Source: Himantopus leucocephalus (Eukaryota; Chordata; Aves; Charadriiformes; Recurvirostridae). From it: a stretch of DNA of 64,000 nucleotides. Every line of letters begins with the position of its first letter. Position 1 is the first letter of the stretch. This document shows positions 35,301 through 47,300 of this stretch, piece by piece. The position numbers and the translations under genes were made by a program. The stretch spans positions 8,586,533-8,650,532 of the forward strand of contig RSEF01000017.1 in assembly GCA_003993805.1 (NCBI GenBank), given 5' to 3'. The notes under the pieces were generated by a model. That model saw only the letters and a list, made by a program, of their open reading frames with translations, made no database searches and was not told the DNA's origin.

Positions 35301-38300
35301 AAGAAACCTGATTTTTCTCCTCCCCGCTATGCCAATATGATGCACTAGAGAACGAAACTCTGACGGGTTCTTTCAGAAGAGCCCCGAGCAGCCCCGCTGC
35401 GCTGTGTTTAATGGGTTAGCAAGCAAATTACTCACTTCAGTCCAACAGAATCCTCCCCAAGTGGTTCTCGTCGCTTCTTCTTGCTCGACTCTGTCACTTT
35501 GAAGCCTTCTGGGAACCAAAGCTGCCCATGCTCCCTGCGCCGCTTACGAGACACCAGTACTCCCACTCCAATGAAAGCAAGCAAGACCAGTGCAGCCACC
35601 ACCACGTACATAGGATACAGCTGGGAGTTCTTCGTGGGCTCAGCTGTTTCACCTACAAAACAGTGGGGCACAAAGAGATGCTGAGACATTAAGCTGCATA
35701 GCAAACCAGTGACAGAGTGGAAATGAAGGAAAATTAGTTAATAGAGGTACCTAAGTCTGATCTAAATCAGCCCCCCCAAAATAAGGTCATTTTATACGCT
35801 ATTAATCAGAATTGCAAACTATCGGCAAATTCTCGGCTGCACAAGCCAGCCTGCATCAGGAGACAGCTTCACTTTTTTCTCCTTTAAGGAAAAGGATTAG
35901 CAAACTTCAAATCATTGCGCTTGCATTGAGCTGTTAAGACAAAAGGATTTAGGGGGGATTTTCAAGATACAAACTTCAACTCCTTGCATGTCACTGATTG
36001 ATCGGAGCTGGTTGGGTTTTCTTTTTCTTGTCTTTTTTTTTTTTTCCCTAACTTTTATAGTGATAATGATTTTGAAATAAACGTGGAATAAGCAAAAATA
36101 ATAAACTGTTTTTGCAATTTTTTTAAGAACAGACTTAAGAGGGGGGAAAAAAAAAAGGATGCAAGGTTATTAAAACCAGACTGTGCTCAAACGAAGCCAG
36201 CTGACAGATAACTAAACATGGATAAGGCTGGAAAGTTTTAGCCCCAGCCGACCAGCCGTACTTACTTTTAACGGCTTCTATTTTGTAGGGTATGTTCAGG
36301 TTGCCGAGGGAGGCCAAGGCACCCAGGAACGCCGCCACATCGGTTGCGCTCTGGAAGCACTGGGAAGACGACTGGATGCACTGGCGGTTATCAATTTCCA
36401 AGTAGACGATGGATCTGTGGGAGAGAAGAGTCAATGAGGAACATGGAGCAATGACCACACTGAGAAGAGAGACGAGCCCCATCTCCCTTCCCTCCTTAAC
36501 CCCCCATCGGTGGGAATCAGAAGGTGGGAACCCGTCTCCTTGCTCCCCTGTGGCCCAAGCCCTGCAGCTCACGCTCACGGTCTACTGGGTTTGCCTCAAT
36601 GAAGGCTGCGGGATCTAACTCCTTATCTACAGGAATGGAAGGGAGTCTCTGCTTCACAACGTTTTAAAATTACCCAGACACTCCAGTATCTTGAATCATG
36701 CTGTTTGGGAGCCTTCAGATCTTTTCACATCAGTTTCGCTGCTCTAACTCCTTTGCTTTCAGTGGCTTTTGATTGAGCCCACAGAGAGGGAGAAGGTTAG
36801 ATCTATATGTTTACACCAAAGATCTCCAAACACAGTTTGCAGTAATTGAGTTTTACAACAAAGCTCTAGAAAGCATTTCCCAGGGAGAAACTGAGGCTTA
36901 ACTTAATGACTTCCTGAAGTCAGACAGTCGGTCAGGCCAACCTCTGCTTCCAGGTCCCACCCAGCCCAGCCCCGGCTCCCAACAATACACAGGACTCCTT
37001 CAATCGTGAGAGTCGGCGCAGCATTGTATCAGGGATTCCTGAGCGATCACTCGCTTTTCCCACATGAGAACAAAATCCGGTTTCTATTCACACAGAAAGC
37101 AACATCTAAATACAATTATCTGGCCTACATCCTTCCCTTTATAGCGTGCTACTATTATCAACACAGAAAACAAATGCTGCTCGGTCAAAAAGGAGCCCAT
37201 CGGTCCCCCTTACCCTCTGATATCCATCTGATCGAGCTCTCTCTTCTGCCTTCGGCCAGCCCTGGCGTAGAGGCTGCTCTTTACTTTGTTGATGACAGCA
37301 CTAGGCATATCTGACCAGTCCTCTGTTGACCTCTTGATGTAATGCTTTTTCAGCTCCTCCTCATTGCCATAGTACGGAAAGATCATATACTCTCCCTTGG
37401 GGTTCTTCTTGAAGACCACGTTGGTGTGCAGCACGCGGCTCAGCTCCCGCAGGAAGTTGAAGGAGTTGTTCTTCAGGTTCTCGGGAGTGATGAGGACCAC
37501 CACCACCAGCGTGCCATCTGCAAGCTTCTCTGGCATGTTGTTTGCACAGTCCAGACCATCCCACTCACACTCAAAATTATTGCAGCCCTGGTCACAGTGA
37601 CCGTCTGAGAAGTGATCCTTGCAGTACTGATCGTACAGAGGGCTGGGCGGAAGAAAAAGAAAGGCGGAAAAATGGATTAGACCAAGTATGGCGCATATTA
37701 CCTATCCGCTGCGAAAATAAGCGGTGGTCCAGAAGGACCTCTCTTTTGTATAAATATTCTTCATCCTGAGAGACCCTAAGCCAGTTTACAGAGAAGGCAA
37801 CTGTTCCATGCAGCGCGGCAAAGCATTCGCCTCTGCAGGTGAAGACAGCAGCTGTTATAAGTTGCAATTTAAATGCCAGGAAAAGGGACAAATTCCTGTG
37901 ACTCAGAGAACACACGGGGACACAGAATAGTTACTCGGACCAGAGTTCGTCCAGGAATCTGGGATTAAGTTCCTGCTGTTGCCAAAGACAATGTTTGGTA
38001 AATGCCTGGATGTTAATATCATCATGTTTTCTGGCTGCTCTTCCATCAGGGGTCTCCCTACGCTGAAGCTCACTGTGTTACTACTGTGAGTCGGAGAATT
38101 CACTTCTATGGCGTGATACAGGCAAGGACAGGGAAGCCGTCTGGAATGAGGCAAACCCAGAGAGCTTCCAAGTGTATACAAACTCAGTAAGACCACAGGG
38201 AAGTGTGGTTGCTTGAGCTGCAGCCCCACAGGCAGGAGAACAGAAGGTAGAGAGCGAACAACAGGTCTGCACTTAGGAGCTTTAGCAGATGCAACCAGAA

Positions 38301-41300
38301 AATACCCCGAGATGATCAGCACAGAGGTCATGGCTTTACAACAAGAGGCTCAATGAGCAAGTCACTTACTTGCACTGCCCTTCGTATTTCTGGCAGTCGA
38401 ATCCATCGTACAGGCAGCCAGCGTTATTGCACTGAGAGTCGCACTTGCCGTCGTTGAAGTACTTCCAGCACTGCAGCGACTGGGAGCAGTTCTTCCAGGG
38501 GTCGTTGAAATTGAGGGAGCAGTCGCCCCCGTCCCAGCCGCAGGCATGGTTGTTGCATTTCCCATCGCAGATCTTGTTGCCGGCATACCCCGCGCAAACT
38601 GCAATCTCGCACTTCTCCTCAATTTTGGGTGGGATGATATCCTGCCCGATCCCACCTTGGAAATCGAAGTCGAGGATGTGGCAGTTGAGGCCGTTGAAGT
38701 TGGCCGGGCAGTTGCACCGGTAGTAGGGGGAGGCATCGCTGAAGAACTCGCAGGTGCCCCCGTTGTAGCAGGGGTTGGATGTGCAGGGGCTGCTGGCCGG
38801 GTACTGGCACTCGGGACCCGTGAAGGCCGGCGTGCACATGCACTTGGAGCTCTTGTGGATGGAGATGCAGGTGCCACCGTTCAGGCAGTGGAGGTTCCCA
38901 CAGGTGCGGGAGTCATTCTCGCAGGTGGCACCCACGAAGCCCTGGAGAGGTGACAGCAAGGAGGGAGTCAGAATCACCGATCGTGTGCTACGAGGAGCCT
39001 AACACACGTGTGTGTGTGCTGGGAAACTCGGCACAAACCCAGTGAATCAGATCGATGTACCTAGGGCACGGCTCTGGCACGTCCTCTGAAACTAGTGATG
39101 GGCAAGAATAATCTAGAATGTAAACCCCCGTTAGAGTAGCCCCTCAAAATGAAGGGAGCTCTTCTCCATAGCTGCCTGCTCCACCTTCACGTGGTGTAGG
39201 TAACGGTCAACCAGGGCTACAGAGCTGTGCGTCACACCTGCAGGGCTGAGGCACCTCCTTCTCCCTGACCCTAACCCAGTCTCCTTGCAAGTGAGGAGGG
39301 TATGCGTATACGGATACACCTCCCTCCAGCGAGCAACCACAGCAAAGCATCTTCCCCTCCACGCTTATCCCTGGCTGTCCCAGCCGGGGAAGCCTCAGGG
39401 GCTGAACCGGCCCCTTGACTGCCCCTCTGTGCAAGGGGCTGACCTGCAGGGCCCGTGCAACATCCCGTGCTCAGAGCTGGAGAGGAGCAGGGACCTACCG
39501 GGGGGCATTTGCAGATGAAGCCACGGCCGGTGTTGCTGGCAACCGCGCACGTTCCACCGTTCCTGCAGGGTTTGCCTTTACAGCCGTCCACCACGGTGTC
39601 GCAGCGACGGCCTGCCGAGGGAGAGGAGCGCGTGAGGAGCAGAGGAAGGGGTGCGAGACGCTTTGGCGGGGGGCTGGGGGGCTGCGGGGCCGGGTGCTGG
39701 GAGCAGGGGGGATGCAGCGCTCACCTGCATAGCCAGGTCGGCACTCGCATTTGTAGTCGTTGACCCGCTGCACGCAGTTCTGGGTGCCGCGGGCGTCGCA
39801 GGGGTTGGACAGGCACTCGTTGACGTCTCCCTCGCAGCGCTCCCCTACAAAGCCAGGGGGGCAGATGCAGCTGTAGCCACCTACCCGATCCGTGCACTTG
39901 CCATTGTTAAAGCACTTGGGCCCCAGGGTGACAGGATCAAAGAAAGGGCTGCAGTCATCCACATTGATCTCACAGTGCACCCCTAGAGAAATGGGGGAAC
40001 AACCCACACAGCTCATCAAACAGTATCGGGGTGCCCGGTGGTCCCTCGTGTCAACCTTCCCCGCGAAGGGGCTGAGCCTGACCAATTCAATGGCAGTCTG
40101 AGCCGCCGCTCTGGCAGGAGGCGCGCAGCACCGCGCGGCCTGCGTCCAAGGTTGCGTGGCCTTGATGGCTAAGCTCGCAAGCAAACACAAACCTCTACCG
40201 CTGCGTTTGCTGCTGCTAGCCCGAGCAGCTAATGAGCAGATACCGAGGATATCTGCACTCAGCCCACTAATGCCCCAGCCTGGGGAATTAATTTACCTTG
40301 AGTTCCTCTGGGGCAGGAGCATTTGTAGGTATTGATGAGATCGATGCAAGTTCCTCCATTCTGGCATGGGTGGGACAAGCACTCATTGATCTCCTCTGAG
40401 CAGTTAACTCCATGATAACCAGCCACACACTACAAGGAGGGAAGAGGGGAACTATCAGGGAGGTTCACTCAGCTCCCACACGGCTGCAGGAGCGCAGCCA
40501 GCACCCCGGCCTGCAACTTGGTTAGAGGGGCACCGAGCCAGCCTGGAGCTGGGGCAGCTCCTTGGGCAGCAGAAAGGCAGTAACCGGGGCTTTCTCCCTG
40601 CGCATCTCTGCCCCCCGCGGCACCCACCTCGCAGGAGTAGCCTCCCAGGTAGTCTGTGCAGGTGGCTCCGTTCTGGCAGGGGTTGGGGGAGCACTCGTCC
40701 ACCTGCTCCTCACAGTAGCTGCCGGTGTAGCCGGCCTGGCAGCGGCAGAAGTGAGTGTTGCCCGTGTCCACACAGAGCCCCGAATTTCTGCAGAGATGTG
40801 CTACATCGATACCTGCCGGGAAGAGCAGAGTGAGACGCGGGGACCTCGGTGACACCCTTGCACCGCAGGGCCAACGTCCTGGCCACCGCGCATCCCACCG
40901 GGGACCGCAGCCAGGACTGCAGCCTCGGGGGGTGCACGTTACAGCAATCCTTGAGGTCACTCTGGTTGAGCCAGAGATCCCCACCAAGAGAAGTCAGCAT
41001 CTCCCTGCTCACAGCCCAGCACGGGGGGGCACCGGGGGAACCCACCCTGACGCCGTGAGGCCGTACACATGGCAGGGACTTACCTTGCTGCTTAGCAGCC
41101 ACCTCGCAGGAGACACTGGGGACATCACAGTAGAGCCCTGTCCATCCACTGTTGCATTCGCAGCGGTAGAGGTTGTTGGTCTGCCAGCACTTGCCTCCGT
41201 TTTTGCAAGGAGAGGAATCGCACCAACGCACCAGGTTCTGGGGGGAACAGAGCAAGAGATGGGGGTCAGGACCCAGCAGGGCTTCTCAGGAGTGGAGGCC

Positions 41301-44300
41301 CCAATTCCCCACGGCCAGCCTGCATGGACAGACACTGGGGTCAGCGGCTGACAGCCCACGGCTCCTCTACCTGGCAGTTGAGCCCGGTGTATCCCTGGGG
41401 ACAAGTGCACTTGTATGTCCCGTAGCTGTCCTGACACGTGCCCCCATTCAGGCATGGCTTGGAGTCGCACTCGTTAATGTCATGCTCGCAGTAGCTGCCC
41501 GTGAAACCAGGCGGACAGATGCAGGTGAAGGTGTTGATGCCATCCACGCAGGTCCCACCGTTGAAGCAGGAGCTGGGAACACAGACATCACGTCCCGGTG
41601 AGTCACCACTGGTCACACTCCATGCCGAAGCCCCCACAAACTGGCCCAGGGCTACGGGGCAGCGTAGGGACCTCAGCCCCTTGCTCCAGCCCCGACAACG
41701 GCTGGGCCCGTGGCAGGAGCCGTGCCGGGCTGTACCTCTCCGTGCAGTCAGGCGTGTTGTTCTCGCAGTGGATGCCGCTGAAGCCGGAGGGGCAGGTACA
41801 GGTGTAGCTGTTGACGCAGTCGGTGCAGTTGGCGCCGTTCTTGCAGGGGTTGCTGGCACACTCATTGATGTCCTCCTCGCACTTGGGCCCACGGAAACCA
41901 GCCAGGCACTCGCAGAAGAACGTGCCGACGCCGTCGGAGCAGGAGCCACCATTGTGGCATGGATCTGGAGAGGAGGGACGTGCATGTGAAGATGCAATGG
42001 GTCCAGCCCTGCTGCAGCAGCCCTGCCTGGCAGCTGCCCCACAGCGCTGTCCCCGTACAGGTCCCCTGGCCGTGTGGAGGGGCCAGTTTTGGGCCCCTCA
42101 CCGCAAGAAGGACATTGAGGCGCTGGAGCATGTGCAAAGAAGAGCAACGAAACTGGTGAGGGGTCTGGAGCACATGTCTTACGAGGAGCAGCTAAGGGAA
42201 CTGGGGTTGTTCAGCCTGGAGAAAAGGAGGCTGAAGGGAGACCTTATCGCTCTCTACAACTACCTGAAAGGGGGTTGCAGAGAGGTGGGAGTCGACCTGT
42301 TCTGTCAAGTAACAGGTGATAGAACAAGAGGAAATGGCTTCAAGTTGCACCAAGGGAAGTTTAGATTGGATATTAGGAAGAATTTCGTTACTGAAAGGGT
42401 CATCAGCCATTGGAACGCGTTACCCAGGGCAATGGTGGAGTCCCCATCCCTGGAGGTATTTAAAGGGTCGTGTAGATTTTAAGGGTTATTTAAGGGTCGC
42501 TCAGGGACATGGTTTAGCAGTGGGCTTGTCAGTGTTAGGGTAAGGATGGGACTAGATGCTCTTACAGGTCTTTTCCAATCTAGGAGATTCTGTGATTTTG
42601 AAGGATGGGACAGAGCCCGTGGACCAGGCAGAGGCTGGGCCAGCCCCGCCGGGGGACCGGGCACAAGGGACACGTTTGCTCGCTGATCACACGTCACTCT
42701 GCCCCCCCAGCCTCCCTCCTGCCAGCTCCCGTCTGGCCTCGGACTGACACAGCTGAACCGGCACGTGCTTCAGGTGGCCCAAAAGCCCGAGCAGGGTTTG
42801 CAGCATGGCCCAGGCCAAAGCAGCGGCCGGGGCTCGCCCACGTGTGGGGAGGAGGATCCCAGTCCCAGGAGGGGCAATGGGGCTGACAGCTCGGGGCCTG
42901 GCTGAGTGCGGGCTGCGGAGCGGTCCCTGCTCTTACTGGGCTTGCAGTCGTCGATGTCGGTGTCGCAGTTGCGGCCGGTGAAGCCGGTTCTGCAGGCGCA
43001 GCGGTAGCTCCCATTGGTGTTCTGGCACGTGGCGCCATTGCGGCACGGGCTCTTCACGCACTCGTTGATGTCGATCTCGCAGGTCTGACCTGCGGGACAG
43101 AGCGGGACAGGGACCACGTGAGCTGGAGGTGCTGGCGAAAGCCCCGGGGACAACGATGACGTCTTGGGCACCGCTCGCGCCAGGGTGGGAGCCCTCGCAG
43201 CCAACCGCCCTCACCAAAGAGTGAGGGTGATGGCCGCGTCCCGTCCACTCGGCTGAGCCGTGGGGCAGGTCAGGACCCCCCCAAGGCCGGGCACCGTGCA
43301 GGGCTGCTCCCGTCTGGCAGGGCACGCACGCACCCACCTGCCCGTTGCTCCCCCGCCATGCTCCCTCCCCTCTGTCCGTCACTCCCCGAGCAGCCGAGGA
43401 AAGCGGGGTGTGCTGAACCCCAAGACAGGCCATGCCCCTACCTTGCCAGCCAGAGGGGCAACTGCAGGAGAAGCTCTCGTAGTCTTCCGACTCCCGGCAC
43501 TCGCCACCGTTCTTGCAGGGGCTGCCAGCGCAGGGGGCCAGCACGTCCTCGCAGGTCGCTCCTGCACAGGCACAAGCACCCACTGACACCCCCTCCAAAA
43601 CGCCGGGTGGCCCGAGACCCTGCTACCCACGTCCCCTGCCCCGGGCTGCTGCCAGCCCTGGGGAGGCTCTGGGCTTTCCCAGCACCCTGGGACAGCTCAG
43701 CTGGGGCCGTCTGCTCCATCCATGGTCCCCCATGACCCTGGGTCCCCCGCAAATCCTTTAAACCCTGGCAATCTGGGCTGATTTAAAGCGCTGCACACTT
43801 CCTTTGGCAGGGAAGCGCTGCTCGGGGTGTCTTTTCCCCCTTCCCCCCCCATCCCTCTCAGCCGCTTTTCCTGTTTATGTCCAGCTGAGGGACACGTTCC
43901 CTTCGTACCCTTATCTTCCCTGTCAGCCAGTATCTCCCGAACTGGCCTTTGCTATTTTCCAGAGCCTTCCCCTCCCCGCCTGCCCCCGTCCCCGTCCCCC
44001 CCAGGGGTTTCTATGGCCACTGCCGAGGGCAGGAAACGGCTCACGGCTTCCTGCAATTGTGCACCGGCTGCCGCTCTGCGCGAGCGGAAGCGGGAGGCCA
44101 GCAAACAGGAATTGGCTCAGCAGAATCCCCCCAGCCCCTCGGCCTCAGCTCGCTTTTTCCAGCGTGAGCATCATGGCAGGAGACAGGGGCCACCGGCAGC
44201 GCCGACCCCACAGGGCGGTGGGGTGTGAGTGGGGCGGCCGCCCGGTGCTGCTGCTCCAGGGGCAGCCTGCAGCCGAGCCTCCGCCTCGGTGCCCTCCAGG

Positions 44301-47300
44301 AGGAGGAGGAGGAGGAGGAGGAGGAGGAGGAGGAGGGAGGAAGCTCTGGCTGGCCGCTTCCCAAAGCTCCTCCAATTTCCTCCAGATGCGCCATGGCACG
44401 GGGAGGCGGAGACATGGCCAGCGCCACAGCAGGGCAGCGCGAGGGAAACCTGGGCGCTTGGTGCTGGCTCATTGCACGTCCAGAGGGATGGATCTGCTGT
44501 CACACCTCAAGCAGCAGCCCTGCGGAGCCCCGGAGGGGGCCTGGGGGGCACGGGGCGCTCGCCCTCACCTGTGTAGGGCAGGAGACAGTTGCAGGTGTAG
44601 CCGGCAACATCGTCGATGCACGTGCCTTGGTTCAGGCAGGGGTTGGAAGCACATTCATTGATATTGGTCTGGCAGTTGGGTCCTGTGTTAAGAAAAATAG
44701 GTAAAAGCGGCTGTGACGGCGGTGTGCTGGTGGGAGGGGGCTGGGAGCACAGTGGGGACGTGGTGACAATGGCAATGGCCCACCCATCCCCCTGGAAGAG
44801 CCTCCTGCTCTCAGTTCCAGCCACGGGTGCCCAAACTCTGCTGAAGGTCCCCAAGCTGGCTGCACTGCCACATCTCCCAACCAGACCTGGGGGCTCCACT
44901 GTCCCCCCAAGGAAGCCTCCAGCTCACCTAGCATCATGGGGCGCCCACCCACAGCTCCCACCCAGGTCCCAGTGGGGGGGAACAGGGCAGTGTCCCTGGC
45001 TGCACCCTTACCGCTGAAGCCCTCCCTGCAGGTGCAGATGTAGCCGCTGGTCATGTCCTTGCAAGTGCCACCATTCATGCAGGGATTGGATTCACACTCG
45101 TTATTGTTAATGTCACAGTTTGTCCCACTCCAGCCTGGGTCGCAGTCACACCTGTAGCTTTGGGGGAAAATTGGGGCATAAAGCACAGAATCTGGTCTGA
45201 CCTGGCCCTCCTGGCTCCACCAGCCATCATGTACCCAGCAAACCCCAGCTCATAATCGTGTCCCTGCAGGGAAACATCCCTCACCGCTAGCGCAGAGCAC
45301 GGACGAGCTCCAGCACGGGGGACGGCTGCTCGCCCTGTCTCTAACCTTGACTTTGCCAGGTGGCCCTTTGGTCCCAGCAGCCCCCCAGCAGCCCCCGTGC
45401 CCTCCAGCCTACCCATTCAGTCCGTCGTGGCATTTCCCGTGGATGCAGGGATTGCTGTTGCACTCGTTCACTTCGGACAGGCACTTGGGGTCATGGAAGC
45501 CCTCCGGGCAGAGGCAGGTGAAGCCGTTGATGCCATCCTTGCATGTGCCCCCGTTGTGGCAGGGGTTGCTGGAGCACTCGTCGATGTTGATGTTGCACAT
45601 GCGACCTGGGGAGGGTGTGAGGAAACGTTACCCCATAGGATGCACGACACGGCATGGTGGGCACGCATCACCTCCCGGGGGGCACCCACCGGGAAGGTCC
45701 CCCTCCAGCCACCCGGGGGACGGCTGCCGGAGGCTCGAATCTCCAGGCACACGTGTGCCACCACATAGGAGCGGGGCTGCCCTCCGGGTAAGGTGACTTC
45801 ACACCCCTGCATCGCCTGCCTGGCTTAATTAAACGTGACTGGGAAGAGGCCGTGCCCTGGGCTCGTTTGGTCCAGGAGGGAATAATGAAGGGGAGCCGGT
45901 TTTCAGCCTGTAACCCTACCTGCCACGGCCGACAAAGCCGGGCTTTATTGCAGCTCCCGGCGGGCAGAAGGACAAGGGGCTGCGCGAGCGGGGAGAGGCG
46001 GGGGCTGCTCCCATCAAAGCCCTCCGCCATTTCCAGCAGCGATCAAACAAACCAGTCGGACAAGGCGGCAACCCGATACCCATGGGAGTGGGCGCAGCGG
46101 GAGTCAAATTCGCGGCACCAGACACCGCTTTGATTTCGGCCTGAGCCGAGGTCACCCTCTTGAACAAACAGGAGCGCTGGAGGGTGCAAAACCTTCGGCA
46201 AGTGGGACGGCAGTGTCTCCCCTCCTGCCCGCACCCTCACCGCAGCTGCGTGAGGTACCACCAGCTGCAAGCATCCTTGCACCGCCGCGGGGACGGGGGA
46301 CATCCCAGAGCTCCCCAGCGCAAGGCTGGATCCCATCCAGGTCCCCAGGGTGCCGCGGTGGCCGCCGTGCCCTGCTCTCACCTGTGTACCCCGGCTCGCA
46401 GGTGCACTCGTAGCCATTGATCTTGTCGATGCACTTGCCGTAGTCGCAGGGGCTGCTGGCGCAGTCGTCCAGGTTGATCTCGCAGTTGGGCCCTGGGGAG
46501 GAGAGCGGTGCCGTTAGGGGGTCCCCAGCCCTGCTGACGAGGCAAAGCGAAGCCCGCCGGCACTGACTGCCGCCGCCGCTCCACAACAAAGCGCCTCCGC
46601 CACAAGCGGCTCCCCGGCCCCCGGCTGAGGCGCGGTTTCTGTGAGAGCCGGGCACCAAACCGGGAGAACTCGCCCTCACCGAGGATGCCCCAGGCTGGCC
46701 CCGGCACCAGGGCGGCTGCTGGCGGTGGCCCAGGGCCAACCCGCCCGGGGACGGGGATGGGACTGGGGTGCCACACGCGGCACGGCCAACCCGCGTGGAG
46801 CCCCCGGGGAGGTCCCTCCCGCTCACCTGTGGTCCCTTTGAGGCAGAGGCAGTTGTAGGCGTTGTTCCTGTCCTGGCAGGTCCCCCCGTTTTTGCAGGGC
46901 TGGCTCTGGCACTCGTTGATGTTGATGTCGCAGCGGTGGCCCGTGTAGCCAGGCTGGCAGAGGCAGGTGAAGGCGGCGATGCTGTCCTTGCAGGTCCCGT
47001 AGTGGCATGGGTCGGGGTTGCACTCATCGATGTCAATCTCGCAGTGAGCGCCCGAGAAACCTGCCACCAGCGAGAGGGACACGGGGTCAGGATGGAGGAC
47101 ACGGGGTGAGGATGGGGGACACGGGATCAGGATGAGGGATGCGGCGTCAGGATGGGGGACACTCCTTCCCGCCCTGGCCAGGTGTGAGGCAGTGCTCTGG
47201 GGTGGCATGACCTGCCCACCCGCCCCACCGCGAGCCCCGGGACCCCCGGGAGCGGGGCGCAGGCAGGGGAGCACCCGGGCACACCGGCAGCGGGGCCAGT

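Noticed and set aside
42099..42482. CR1 ORF as a functional reverse transcriptase
   Set aside because: Only the extreme C-terminal part remains; the catalytic region is missing.
43804..44661. 285-codon plus-strand ORF
   Set aside because: Crosses NOTCH1 exon 15 and the AGG array; composition artefact.
47073..47165. CRISPR-like regularly spaced repeat
   Set aside because: Contiguous imperfect minisatellite in a vertebrate intron with no spacers.
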